Positions 8,292 to 13,592 of a stretch of 13,743 bases of DNA are shown piece by piece. How positions within the stretch are numbered: the stretch's first letter is position 1; every line of letters begins with the position of its first letter. Origin of the DNA: Hyphomicrobium_A sp035517115 (GTDB taxonomy: Bacteria; Pseudomonadota; Alphaproteobacteria; Rhizobiales; Hyphomicrobiaceae); NCBI GenBank assembly GCA_035517115.1, contig DATIZL010000001.1, forward strand, positions 1 to 13,743. Direction: 5' to 3'. The notes under the pieces are model-generated. The model saw only the letters and a program-made list of their open reading frames with translations, had not been told where the DNA came from and did no database searches. The position numbers and the translations under genes were made by a program.

Positions 8292-8304
8292 ACAACGTAG
8301 TTGT
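8292..8304. promoter_or_regulatory. Candidate operator dyad upstream of fadE
   Basis: ACAAC-GTA-GTTGT is a perfect 5-bp dyad with a 3-base spacer. It lies about 50 bases upstream of the fadE start, in the divergent region between fadE and the cytochrome gene. Its size and position suit a dimeric repressor of fatty-acid genes, but it does not match the E. coli FadR site and no regulator gene is adjacent. A short dyad in GC-rich DNA can arise by chance. Confidence 0.3.
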
Positions 8305-8346
8305 GCCACGTTTCCTTGGCGTTAAGCTCAACCGAGCCTTGCGATC

Positions 8347-8378
8347 GGTCCCAAGGGGGGAAAAGGGCCGATGGGACC
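8347..8378 (+). promoter_or_regulatory. Leader hairpin with two exclusive pairings upstream of the cytochrome gene
   Basis: GGTCCCA (8347-8353) pairs perfectly with TGGGACC (8372-8378). An overlapping alternative pairs ATCGG (8344-8348) with CCGAT (8368-8372). The two cannot form together. The structure ends 70 bases before the cytochrome start. It may be a leader structure or a chance fold; no ligand-binding RNA family is recognised. The remainder of 8242-8448 shows no gene. Confidence 0.25.
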
Positions 8379-8448
8379 CGGTGCGAGCTGGCGTGGGCTC
8401 TAGCCTCCCCCGTAACGAGTTACCGCGTCAATAGATGGGGTGGGGCCG

Positions 8449-8775
8449 ATGCCGAGGGCGCTGATTTTCGGGATCATTCTCGCTGGGGTCGGCCTCCACC
8501 CAGCCGACGCCCAAGAGGCCGGGGCGAGCCTCGCCTACGGCCGCCACCTCGCCCAGGAGTGCGCCGGCTGCCACTCCGCCCAGATGGGAGGCGGCATACC
8601 CGTCATCGCCGGCAAGCCCGCCGCGGAGCTATCCGATCTCCTGCGCTCGTTTCGCGAGGGGCGGCGCACCAACCCGGTGATGGTGTCGGTGGCGAGGTCG
8701 CTCGACGAGAGGCAGATCGCGGCGCTCGCCGCCTACTTCGCCTCGCTCAAGGCTCCCGACGCCGCAAAGAGGTAG
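8449..8775 (+). CDS. Small exported cytochrome c (class I, c553/c4-like)
   Basis: This is a 108-residue precursor of a periplasmic electron carrier. Residues 1-21 form a signal peptide (basic start, hydrophobic core, AxA-type cleavage after ADA). The heme site CAGCH is at 38-42, and M78 in NPVMVSVARSL is the likely distal axial ligand; the C-terminal helix DERQIAALAAYFASL is typical of c553/c4-type domains. The mature domain is about 87 residues with one heme. I chose the ATG at 8449-8451, which fits the signal peptide directly; a GTG at 8440 in the same frame is possible. The gene stands alone on the plus strand, and its last 43 bases overlap the 3' end of the membrane-protein gene running toward it. 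Its redox partner is unknown. Confidence 0.85.
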   Translation: MPRALIFGIILAGVGLHPADAQEAGASLAYGRHLAQECAGCHSAQMGGGIPVIAGKPAAELSDLLRSFREGRRTNPVMVSVARSLDERQIAALAAYFASLKAPDAAKR

Positions 8776-9113
8776 AGCAACAGCGCCGCGCCGGCGATGG
8801 CGATGCCCGATCCCAAGGCGACGATCACGACGCTGCCCGTGAGCACCTGCTGCAGCGTGCCGAGCACGATCAGGAGCGAGCCCGAGACGGCGAGCCAGAA
8901 TTGCAGCGTTGCCAGCCGCGCCGCCTCGAGTTGCGGCCACAGCCGGTAGACGGCCCCGTAGACGGCAAGCGTCACGAATCCCGGCAGCAGCATGGCGACG
9001 TGAAAGTCACGGTATTGCAGGGAGTTCGTGGCTCCCATCCAGAACCCTTCGGCCATTCCGGCGACGAGGCAGAGCAAGGCGATAAGGACGTACGACCGGC
9101 TGATGGTACCCAT
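8733..9113 (-). CDS. Four-helix membrane protein, resembling a short heme-copper oxidase subunit I fragment
   Basis: The 126-residue protein has four predicted membrane helices at about 6-27, 38-58, 70-90 and 95-117. The order of features, an N-terminal segment ISRSYVLIALLCLVAGM, then a histidine entering helix 2 (H38 in FHVAMLLPGFVTLAVYG) and YRLWPQL, recalls small proteins similar to the first helices of NorB/cbb3-type oxidase subunit I. Those usually carry HAHLNLxG at this site; here the second histidine is replaced, so heme binding is doubtful. The ATG at 9111-9113 has AGGAAG about eight bases upstream. It follows the DUF1272 gene by 85 bp on the same strand and overlaps the cytochrome gene tail to tail by 43 bases. 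The family link is from memory of the pattern and only moderately secure; the membrane topology is more certain. Confidence 0.7.
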   Translation of the reverse strand: MGTISRSYVLIALLCLVAGMAEGFWMGATNSLQYRDFHVAMLLPGFVTLAVYGAVYRLWPQLEAARLATLQFWLAVSGSLLIVLGTLQQVLTGSVVIVALGSGIAIAGAALLLYLFAASGALSEAK

Positions 9114-9198
9114 AGGGTGCTTCCTCCCTCCAAGAGAACGCGGCGCAGCCGCGCGAGCATCGCTCTCCCGCTACGTACGCTGCCGGCCCCGTGAAGTT

Positions 9199-9507
9199 TC
9201 AGCGGCCCTCGGGCGGAAGGCCGCGCATCTCGGCCACGAACGCCGCGTGCGCGGCCACGTCCACGGGCCGGTGCTTGACGCGGGTGCTGGCGGGGTCCTT
9301 GCCGAGGTAGTTGTCGCCCTTCCAATTCCGCGCCGGGCGAATCGGGCGCGGTGCAAACCCGCCCCCGCAGTTGGGGCAGACGTTGCCGAGCACGCTCTCC
9401 ACGCAGTCGGCGCAGAACGTGCACTCGTAGGAGCAGATGCGCGCTTCCGTCGATTGCGGCGGCAGTGGCCTGTTGCAGTGCTCGCACGTAGGTCTCAACT
9501 CGAGCAT
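9199..9507 (-). CDS. DUF1272 zinc-binding protein
   Basis: The 102-residue protein begins MLELRPTCEHCNRPLPP, the usual start of DUF1272. Eight cysteines (C8, C11, C25, C29, C32, C35, C44, C47) lie in CxxC-type spacing within EARICSYECTFCADC and CPNCGGG, suggesting two structural zinc sites. The function of the family is unknown. About 50 residues after the zinc domain (WKGDNYLGKDPAST onward) form a longer tail. The ATG at 9505-9507 has AAGGGGG just upstream. It starts 10 bases after the HxlR-type regulator stops, so the two are almost certainly co-transcribed. Confidence 0.85.
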   Translation of the reverse strand: MLELRPTCEHCNRPLPPQSTEARICSYECTFCADCVESVLGNVCPNCGGGFAPRPIRPARNWKGDNYLGKDPASTRVKHRPVDVAAHAAFVAEMRGLPPEGR

Positions 9508-9517
9508 CGATCCCCCT

Positions 9518-10216
9518 TCAAGCGACGAGCTTCTCGACCTTGGCGAAGCGGCTGAGGCTCAGCCACGATTTGAGCTTGGACTCGAGCTGCCGGTCGCCGG
9601 TGACCGTGAGCCGCCCCTGCTCCTTGGCGCGCGCGACGGGCGTGTAGCCCATCCAGATCTCGGTCATAGTGCGCAGATCCGTCGACAGGTAGAGATCGAC
9701 GTCGAAGCCGGGATCGACCGAGCACAGGTCGACCTCCTTGCCGGGCTCCACGACGAGCCAGTACTTGCGGCGCGCGGCCGGCTGGTCGGTGAAGATCACC
9801 TCGATGGTCGCGCGGCCGTTGGGCATGGGCGCGGGATCGATGTTGCGCCGCATGTCCCACATCAACAGGTTGGCGTCGAGGTTGGCGAGCGACGCTTCCG
9901 TCTTGATCCAACGATGTCCCCAAACGCCGATCGCCTCCACAACGGGCTGCAGGTCGCGGCCGGCTTTGGTCAGCCGGTACTCGAATATGCCGGGCTCGCC
10001 GCGCACGGGCGAGCGCGACACGATTCCCGCCGCCTCGAGGTCCTTCAAGCGCTTCGACAGCAGCGCCGGCGACATGCGCGGCACGCCGCGGCGCAGCTCG
10101 TTGAAGCGCGTCGAGCCGACGATGAGCTCGCGCAAGACCACGGGCGTCCAGCGCGCGCACAGGATCTCCGACGCCATGGCGACAGGGCAGAACTGATTGT
10201 AGCTGGGGTTGCCCAT
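9518..10216 (-). CDS. HxlR-family transcriptional regulator with C-terminal SCP2-like domain
   Basis: This is a 232-residue two-domain protein. Residues 6-105 are an HxlR winged helix: FCPVAMASEILCARWTPVVL, RFNELRRGVPRMSPALLSKR and a wing in GEPGIFEYRLT. C10 sits where redox-sensing HxlR members keep a conserved N-terminal cysteine, and C20 is a second one; sensing is an inference. Residues 110-232 fit the SCP2-like hydrophobic-ligand domain often fused to HxlR in proteobacteria (DVDLYLSTDLRTMTEIWMG, then GRLTVTGDRQLESKLKSWL). The ATG at 10214-10216 has AGGAG eight bases upstream. It leads a short minus-strand operon with DUF1272 and perhaps the membrane protein, and is divergent from the tautomerase gene, a frequent layout for a local regulator. 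Confidence 0.88.
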   Translation of the reverse strand: MGNPSYNQFCPVAMASEILCARWTPVVLRELIVGSTRFNELRRGVPRMSPALLSKRLKDLEAAGIVSRSPVRGEPGIFEYRLTKAGRDLQPVVEAIGVWGHRWIKTEASLANLDANLLMWDMRRNIDPAPMPNGRATIEVIFTDQPAARRKYWLVVEPGKEVDLCSVDPGFDVDLYLSTDLRTMTEIWMGYTPVARAKEQGRLTVTGDRQLESKLKSWLSLSRFAKVEKLVA

Positions 10217-10274
10217 TGCGGTGCTCCTGCGGGGTTTGCGAGCCGGACCCTACGCCCGCCGGCCCGCGGCTGCC

Positions 10275-10314
10275 AGTTCAGTATCTGTACCGGGGTCGAT
10301 TCAGTCCGTGAACT
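10275..10314. promoter_or_regulatory. Candidate operator in the HxlR-tautomerase divergent region
   Basis: AGTTCA (10275-10280) and TGAACT (10309-10314) form an inverted pair whose centres are 34 bp apart. TTCAGT also occurs twice inside (from 10278 and 10300). The site lies between the divergent HxlR and tautomerase starts, where an autoregulated HxlR dimer would be expected to bind. The repeats are short, so the call is tentative. Confidence 0.3.
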
Positions 10315-10402
10315 AGCCCGCCCCGGCTCAATGTGGGAGGTCGGCGGCACGCACGCAGCGGGCTTCCCGCAGCGGCAGACATCGAGCTTGAAAGGAGCTG
10401 TC

Positions 10403-10624
10403 ATGCCACTCGTCGACGTTCAACTCATCGAAGGCGTTTTCGATGCCCGCCAGAAACAGGCGATGATCAGCAAGATCACCGATGCCATGCTCGAGATCGA
10501 GGGCGAAGCCATGCGCGGGGTAACCTGGGTGCGCGTGCACGAGGTCCCCAGCGGCCAATGGGGCATCGGCGGCAAGGGCCTCACCACCGCCGACGTGAAG
10601 GCGATGCTGGCGCGCAACGGCTGA
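10403..10624 (+). CDS. 4-oxalocrotonate tautomerase family protein
   Basis: The 73-residue protein begins MPLVDVQLIEGVF; removal of Met exposes Pro1, the catalytic base of the tautomerase superfamily. VTWVRVHEVPSGQWGIGGKGLT in its second half matches the family pattern with the conserved V-x-E-V and WGIGG blocks. Members isomerise keto/enol forms of small unsaturated acids; the substrate here is unknown. The ATG at 10403-10405 has a strong AAAGGAG ribosome site five bases upstream. A perfect terminator follows. The 3' part of this gene and the terminator are repeated 0.96 kb downstream as a broken copy. Confidence 0.88.
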   Translation: MPLVDVQLIEGVFDARQKQAMISKITDAMLEIEGEAMRGVTWVRVHEVPSGQWGIGGKGLTTADVKAMLARNG

Positions 10625-10640
10625 CACCCGCGTGCCGTAG

Positions 10641-10678
10641 GGTCCAGACGCGCACCCCCCCGCGCGTCTGGACCTTTC
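10641..10678 (+). terminator. Strong intrinsic terminator of the tautomerase gene
   Basis: GGTCCAGACGCGC (10641-10653) pairs perfectly over 13 bp with GCGCGTCTGGACC (10662-10674), with a C-rich loop, and is followed by TTTCTCTT. It begins 17 bases after the tautomerase stop. A second copy occurs at 11598-11637. Confidence 0.85.
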
Positions 10679-10728
10679 TCTTCGCGCAAAACAGTGAACA
10701 GCGCTTCCTAGCGGTGACGCCGTAGGGC

Positions 10729-11388
10729 TTACAGCTTTACCGCCGTGATCGTCTCGAAGGAGACCGGGAACAGCGCGCTCACCCTGAAGCGCTGGACGCC
10801 GCTCGATCGCAAATTGGCGGCAGCGAAATACCGCGGATAGTCGTAGATCGGATGCAGCGGCGTTCCGCCCAGCAGCCAGAAGCTGAACATCGAGATGTAA
10901 TAGTAGCCGCGCTGCATCGCGCGCGTCGTGAACCGCCCGCGCGGATACGAGAAATCGCCGATCAGCAATTTCCCGCCCGGCTTTAGCATGGTCGCCAGGT
11001 GCGCAAGCACGGTTTCCATCATGGGCTCGGTGAAGACGTTGAGGAAGAAGTTGGCGACCACGATGTCGTAGTGACCGGGGCGCTCGTGTTTCAACACATC
11101 CGCGCAGATCAACTCGATGCAGCCCTCGGCGTCCACGGCTTGAAACTTACCCGCGGCTCGGTCGAGCATCCCCTGCGAGAGATCGAGTAGCGTCAGCGTC
11201 ACCTGGCGGTTAGCGGCGAGCACCGCATCCTCGCCGTCGCCGACGCCGGCGTACAAGATCCTTTGGCCGGGCTGCAGCTCGCCGATCTGTGAGGCCTTGA
11301 GCGCTCGGATCCGGCCCCTGCTGTAGAGATGCGCCGCGGCGTCGTAGAGCTTGGTCAGGCGGTCGTAACTCTTGCCTCTGTCAACCAT
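10729..11388 (-). CDS. Class I SAM-dependent methyltransferase
   Basis: The 219-residue protein has the class I methyltransferase order: SAM motif I LYAGVGDGED at 45-54, the acidic end of beta-2 in TLLDLSQGMLDRA near 67-79, ADVLKHERPGHYDIVVANF (motif II) and LKPGGKLLIGDFS (motif III) at 135-147. The early block SYDRLTKLYDAAAHLYSRGR resembles UbiE-like enzymes. Substrate is not predictable. I prefer the ATG at 11386-11388, which has GGGGGA about seven bases upstream, over the ATG at 11401-11403, which has no ribosome site; a still longer frame to 11574 runs antisense through the tautomerase fragment and is not real. The gene sits between the two tautomerase copies, both on the opposite strand. 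Confidence 0.85.
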   Translation of the reverse strand: MVDRGKSYDRLTKLYDAAAHLYSRGRIRALKASQIGELQPGQRILYAGVGDGEDAVLAANRQVTLTLLDLSQGMLDRAAGKFQAVDAEGCIELICADVLKHERPGHYDIVVANFFLNVFTEPMMETVLAHLATMLKPGGKLLIGDFSYPRGRFTTRAMQRGYYYISMFSFWLLGGTPLHPIYDYPRYFAAANLRSSGVQRFRVSALFPVSFETITAVKL

Positions 11389-11468
11389 CGTGGTGTCCCC
11401 CATGTTTGCGATTGGTCGGAGCGGGGACGTAGCATTGGCCGCAGCAAGCAATTGTTCCCTGCGGAACA

Positions 11469-11581
11469 GCGCGGGGTTACCTGGGTGCGCGTGCACGAGG
11501 TCCCGAGCGGCCAATGGGGCATCGGCGGCAAAGGGCCTCACCACCGCCGACGTGAAGGCGCGACTGTCGCGCAAGGACTCA
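11469..11581 (+). pseudogene. Broken second copy of the tautomerase 3' half
   Basis: The sequence from 11469 matches 10513 onward almost base for base, covering the VTWVRVHEVPSGQWGIGG region to the end of the gene. The copy has one extra A in the GGCGGCAAAGGG stretch (about 11531), shifting the frame, and the stop TGA has become TCA (11579-11581). The 5' half with the start, ribosome site and Pro1 is absent. It cannot encode a working enzyme. The repeat extends past the gene through the terminator, about 170 bp in all. Confidence 0.85.
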
Positions 11582-11597
11582 CACCCGCGCGCCGCAG

Positions 11598-11637
11598 GTC
11601 CAGACGCGCACCCCCCGCGCGTCTGGACTGTCTCTTT
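11598..11637 (+). terminator. Duplicated terminator behind the tautomerase fragment
   Basis: GTCCAGACGCGC (11598-11609) pairs perfectly over 12 bp with GCGCGTCTGGAC (11617-11628), followed by TGTCTCTTT. It is the partner of 10641-10678. The T-rich side faces the plus strand; read from the convergent VOC gene it is a hairpin without a T run. Confidence 0.75.
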
Positions 11638-11650
11638 GAGCGAGGAGCGA

Positions 11651-12160
11651 CTAGCGTTTCTTCTTGGCCGCCTTCTTGGCCTTCTTCGCCGCCTTGCGCG
11701 CGACTCTGCCCGGCTTGCCCGCCGCGAACATCTTATCGCGAGCCGCTATCATCTCCTTCTCGCTCATGTCGCGCACGTGCGCGGCAAAGCACCAGCGATG
11801 GCCGAAGCGGTCGTCGACGGCGCTGAATCGGTCGCCCCAGAACATGTCCATAGGCGCCATCGTCTCGCTCATGCCGGCGGCGAGCGCGCGCTTGTGCGCG
11901 GCGTCCACGTCCTCGACGTAGACGTAAAACGCCGAGCCGATGCCCTTGGGGTTCTTCTTCTGCATCGCGACGTCGCTCAGGAACATCTTGGAATCCCCGA
12001 TCGCGAGCGCGGCGTGCATGATCTTGTCTGTGCCGGGCAGCGTCATGCGCCGCAGCTCCTTGGCGCCGAGCGCCTCCTTGTAGTGCGCGATGGCTTTGTC
12101 TCCGTTCTTGACCGCGATCTGGGGTGTGAGCGTGTGGAAGCCTTCGGGGACCTTTGGCAT
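11651..12160 (-). CDS. VOC-superfamily (PhnB/glyoxalase-like) protein with lysine-rich tail
   Basis: Residues 1-130 form a PhnB-type vicinal oxygen chelate fold: TPQIAVKNGDKAIAHYKEALGA, then HAALAIGDSKMFLSD, then YVYVEDVDAAHKRALAAG, then FWGDRFSAVDDRFGHRWCFA. Such proteins often act as small-molecule enzymes or binding proteins; the activity is not predictable. From about 131 the sequence leaves the fold (DMSEKEMIAARDKMFAAG) and ends in GRVARKAAKKAKKAAKKKR, a histone-H1-like basic tail that could bind nucleic acid. The ATG at 12158-12160 has AGGAG eight bases upstream. It converges on the tautomerase fragment and its terminator. A perfect 8-bp dyad (12209-12216 with 12228-12235) lies 50-75 bases upstream of the start. 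Confidence 0.87.
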   Translation of the reverse strand: MPKVPEGFHTLTPQIAVKNGDKAIAHYKEALGAKELRRMTLPGTDKIMHAALAIGDSKMFLSDVAMQKKNPKGIGSAFYVYVEDVDAAHKRALAAGMSETMAPMDMFWGDRFSAVDDRFGHRWCFAAHVRDMSEKEMIAARDKMFAAGKPGRVARKAAKKAKKAAKKKR

Positions 12161-12308
12161 CGGGCTGCTCCTCGTTGTCGCAATCCGCCTCCATTATCGC
12201 CGTGACGTGCGCTGCGCAATCGGCGCACGCAGCGCCGCCAGCGCTCGCCACTCGCGCCCAACCAAATTCGGTCCCCTCGGGGTTCCGCCCGCCAGGCGGC
12301 CTCCCTTC

Positions 12309-12436
12309 GTCATCCTCGGCTTTATGCCGAGGATCCAACCCTCCCCGCGCCGAGCACTGAAGTGTCGCGCGATCATCTAAACGGCGCAGTTGCAAGCCGT
12401 TGCACCCTGGATCCTCGGGACAAGCCCGAGGATGAC
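12309..12436. repeat. Paired palindromic repeat (composite, inverted)
   Basis: The left arm has ATCCTCGGC (12312-12320) pairing with GCCGAGGAT (12326-12334). The right arm has ATCCTCGGG pairing with CCCGAGGAT across ACAAG-type loops (12409-12436). Outer ends are GTCATCC and GGATGAC; inner ends are GGATCC. Unit length is 128 bp, the cleanest of the four copies in the window. The 150 bases before it, back to the VOC start, carry only that gene's leader. Confidence 0.88.
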
Positions 12437-12472
12437 ATGTTGGCGGGTTCGCGCGGCTCGCTCCACACTTTG

Positions 12473-12555
12473 CCCTCACCCGTCATGGCGGAGCCATGCT
12501 TCGCATGGACGGGAGAGGTCGCGAGCTACGCGTCAGCGGGGCGAGCGGGTGAGGG
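12473..12555. repeat. Two-hairpin element closed by a 10-bp outer stem
   Basis: CCCTCACCCG (12473-12482) is perfectly complementary to CGGGTGAGGG (12546-12555). Inside or competing with it are CCCGTC (12479-12484) with GACGGG (12508-12513), enclosing ATGGC-GGA-GCCAT, and a second small hairpin CGCG-AGCTA-CGCG (12520-12532). The layout, two hairpins followed by a G-rich end complementary to or resembling the start, parallels the elements at 13265 and 13593. Confidence 0.65.
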
Positions 12556-12577
12556 GGTACGACCTCGATTGAGCCCA

Positions 12578-12600
12578 CGCCCCTCACCCGGTGAAGGGCG
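12578..12600. repeat. Short palindrome related to the element at 12473
   Basis: CGCCCCTCACC and GGTGAAGGGCG are complementary at 10 of 11 positions around a single base. It contains CCCTCACCCG, identical to the start of the 12473 element, so it is probably a degenerate piece of the same repeat family. Confidence 0.5.
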
Positions 12601-13108
12601 CCTCCTCGCGGCGTGAGATACAAAACTAATCCCCGCCCTGCGAACCGCGCCTATCATCACCCCAACCCTGCCCAACTGGGACGCATCAGCTGAGCGGCCG
12701 ACGCGGGGCAGGGCCGGTGCCCGGCTCGAGGCGGCGTTGCCCGTTCGTAGCGCCGTCGCGAGGCTCGCTCCCTCAGAGGGCCGGGGCAGGTGACTCGAGG
12801 CTCGCGTGACCCCAGCAATGGACGCGCGGGCAGCCCGTCGCGAGCGGCGGCGCTCTCACTTCGAGAGCTTCCCGCAGCCGCCCGATGGTCCCGCGAACGA
12901 CGAGAGCCCGGACTCAGAGCAGCCGGGTGGGACCGACGGCCCGTTCGCGTATGTGTATCGCGCCCTCGGCCTGCATAGAACACCGCCGCGGGCGCCGAAA
13001 GGCTGCCGGCTTTGCAAAATCGGATGGCGGCCGCTCGGCGCCCGCGCTCCCTTTGCTCTTTGAAACCTCGGGCAGCGATGCCGCGAGGCGGCGGCGCCGT
13101 GCTCAACT
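12601..13108. other. Unassigned intergenic stretch with strong potential secondary structure
   Basis: I see no convincing protein gene in these 508 bases. Several perfect inverted repeats occur: CCCTGCCC (12666-12673) with GGGCAGGG (12706-12713); GGTCCC (12887-12892) with GGGACC (12929-12934); CGCGAACG (12892-12899) with CGTTCGCG (12942-12949); and GCGGGCGCCGA (12988-12998) with TCGGCGCCCGC (13035-13045). The second and third pairs cross, a pseudoknot topology. An open frame of about 80 codons (ATG at 12818, TGA at 13061-13063) exists on the plus strand, with no ribosome site or recognisable family. This may be a structured RNA, a gene remnant or simply GC-rich spacer. Confidence 0.4.
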
Positions 13109-13239
13109 GTCATCCCGGGCAAGCGAGGCGAATTCGCCGAGCGCAGACCCGGGACCCAGCAGAGGTGCGCCGCTCCTTATGTGCGGTGTGCTCTGGGTCC
13201 CGGATAGCCTCCGCTACCGCTTCGGCTTCCGGGATGACA
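13109..13239. repeat. Paired palindromic repeat with long inner loops
   Basis: Left arm 13109-13157: TCCCGGG pairs with CCCGGGA and encloses the perfect 12-bp palindrome GGCGAATTCGCC (13127-13138). Right arm 13193-13239: TCCCGGA pairs with TCCGGGA around a 30-base loop. Outer ends are GTCATCC and GGATGAC, inner ends GGGTCCC-like, total 131 bp. This is a variant of the units at 1620 and 12309. The right arm recurs almost unchanged at 13522-13568. Confidence 0.85.
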
Positions 13240-13264
13240 GTGGGGTGAGCGGGACTCAACTTCT

Positions 13265-13345
13265 CCTCCCCCGCCTTGGCGAAGCCAAGCTTTGGGGGAG
13301 GACGACGCGGTGAAGCGAAGCTTCAACGCGTCAGGTGGGGGGTGA
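13265..13345 (+). repeat. G-rich two-hairpin element, copy A
   Basis: CCTCCCCC (13265-13272) pairs with GGGGGAGG (13294-13301) and encloses CTTGGC-GAA-GCCAAG. A second hairpin follows, GACGCGGTGAAGC / GCTTCAACGCGTC (13304-13332, 12 of 13 pairs, loop GAA), then a tail AGGTGGGGGGTGAGG. Together with the preceding arm from about 13188 it is directly repeated at about 13519-13669. The tail resembles those beside the DUF559 gene. Confidence 0.8.
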
Positions 13346-13368
13346 GGAAGGCCGACGCTTGCGCAGAT

Positions 13369-13504
13369 GTCACCCCCGGGCTTGTCCCGAGGGCCCACGG
13401 CTCAACGGTCTGCCTACAGGGAGTGAAGGTTGCGACGCTCGCCACACCGTCACCCGCAGGGCGCCAACGGAGAGCTGGATCCTCGGACTAAATCCGAGGA
13501 TGAC
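13369..13504. repeat. Paired palindromic repeat between the two direct copies
   Basis: Left arm 13369-13396 starts GTCACCCCCGGG and has one mismatch in its stem. Right arm 13477-13504 has ATCCTCGGA pairing with TCCGAGGAT and ends GGATGAC. Unit length 136 bp. It separates the two direct copies of the arm-plus-G-rich element. Confidence 0.78.
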
Positions 13505-13521
13505 AAGGCAGAGCGGAGGTG

Positions 13522-13568
13522 CTGGGTCCCGGATCGCCTCCGCTACCGCTTCGGCTTCCGGGATGACA
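13522..13568 (+). repeat. Solitary palindrome arm, duplicate of 13193-13239
   Basis: This 47-base arm differs from 13193-13239 at essentially one position (GGATC versus GGATA after the CCC). It has no facing partner of its own type nearby; together with the following G-rich element it forms the second copy of the direct repeat. Confidence 0.85.
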
Positions 13569-13592
13569 GTGGGGTGAGCGAAGCCCTCTTCT

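Noticed and set aside
8300..8320. A TGGCAC...TTGT string resembling a sigma-54 promoter upstream of fadE
   Set aside because: The spacing between the two blocks is two bases too long and the second block lacks TTGC.
8440..8448. A GTG start three codons upstream of the cytochrome start
   Set aside because: The ATG at 8449 begins directly at the signal peptide; the upstream codons add nothing recognisable, although the GTG cannot be excluded.
12893..12911. A reading ANDESP reminiscent of the start of tmRNA tags (ANDN...)
   Set aside because: The tag does not continue to a terminal LAA-stop, and no tRNA-like acceptor domain or TTCGA arm of the right kind is nearby.
12904..12914. GAGCCCGGACT, matching part of the reverse complement of the RNase P RNA core
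   Set aside because: Only 11 bases match and the adjoining conserved bases, as well as the other universal RNase P segments, are absent.
12818..13063. An 80-codon plus-strand frame in the repeat region
   Set aside because: No ribosome site and no recognisable family, and its third-position GC bias looks only moderate. The same stretch is full of inverted repeats. I leave it as unassigned rather than call a gene.
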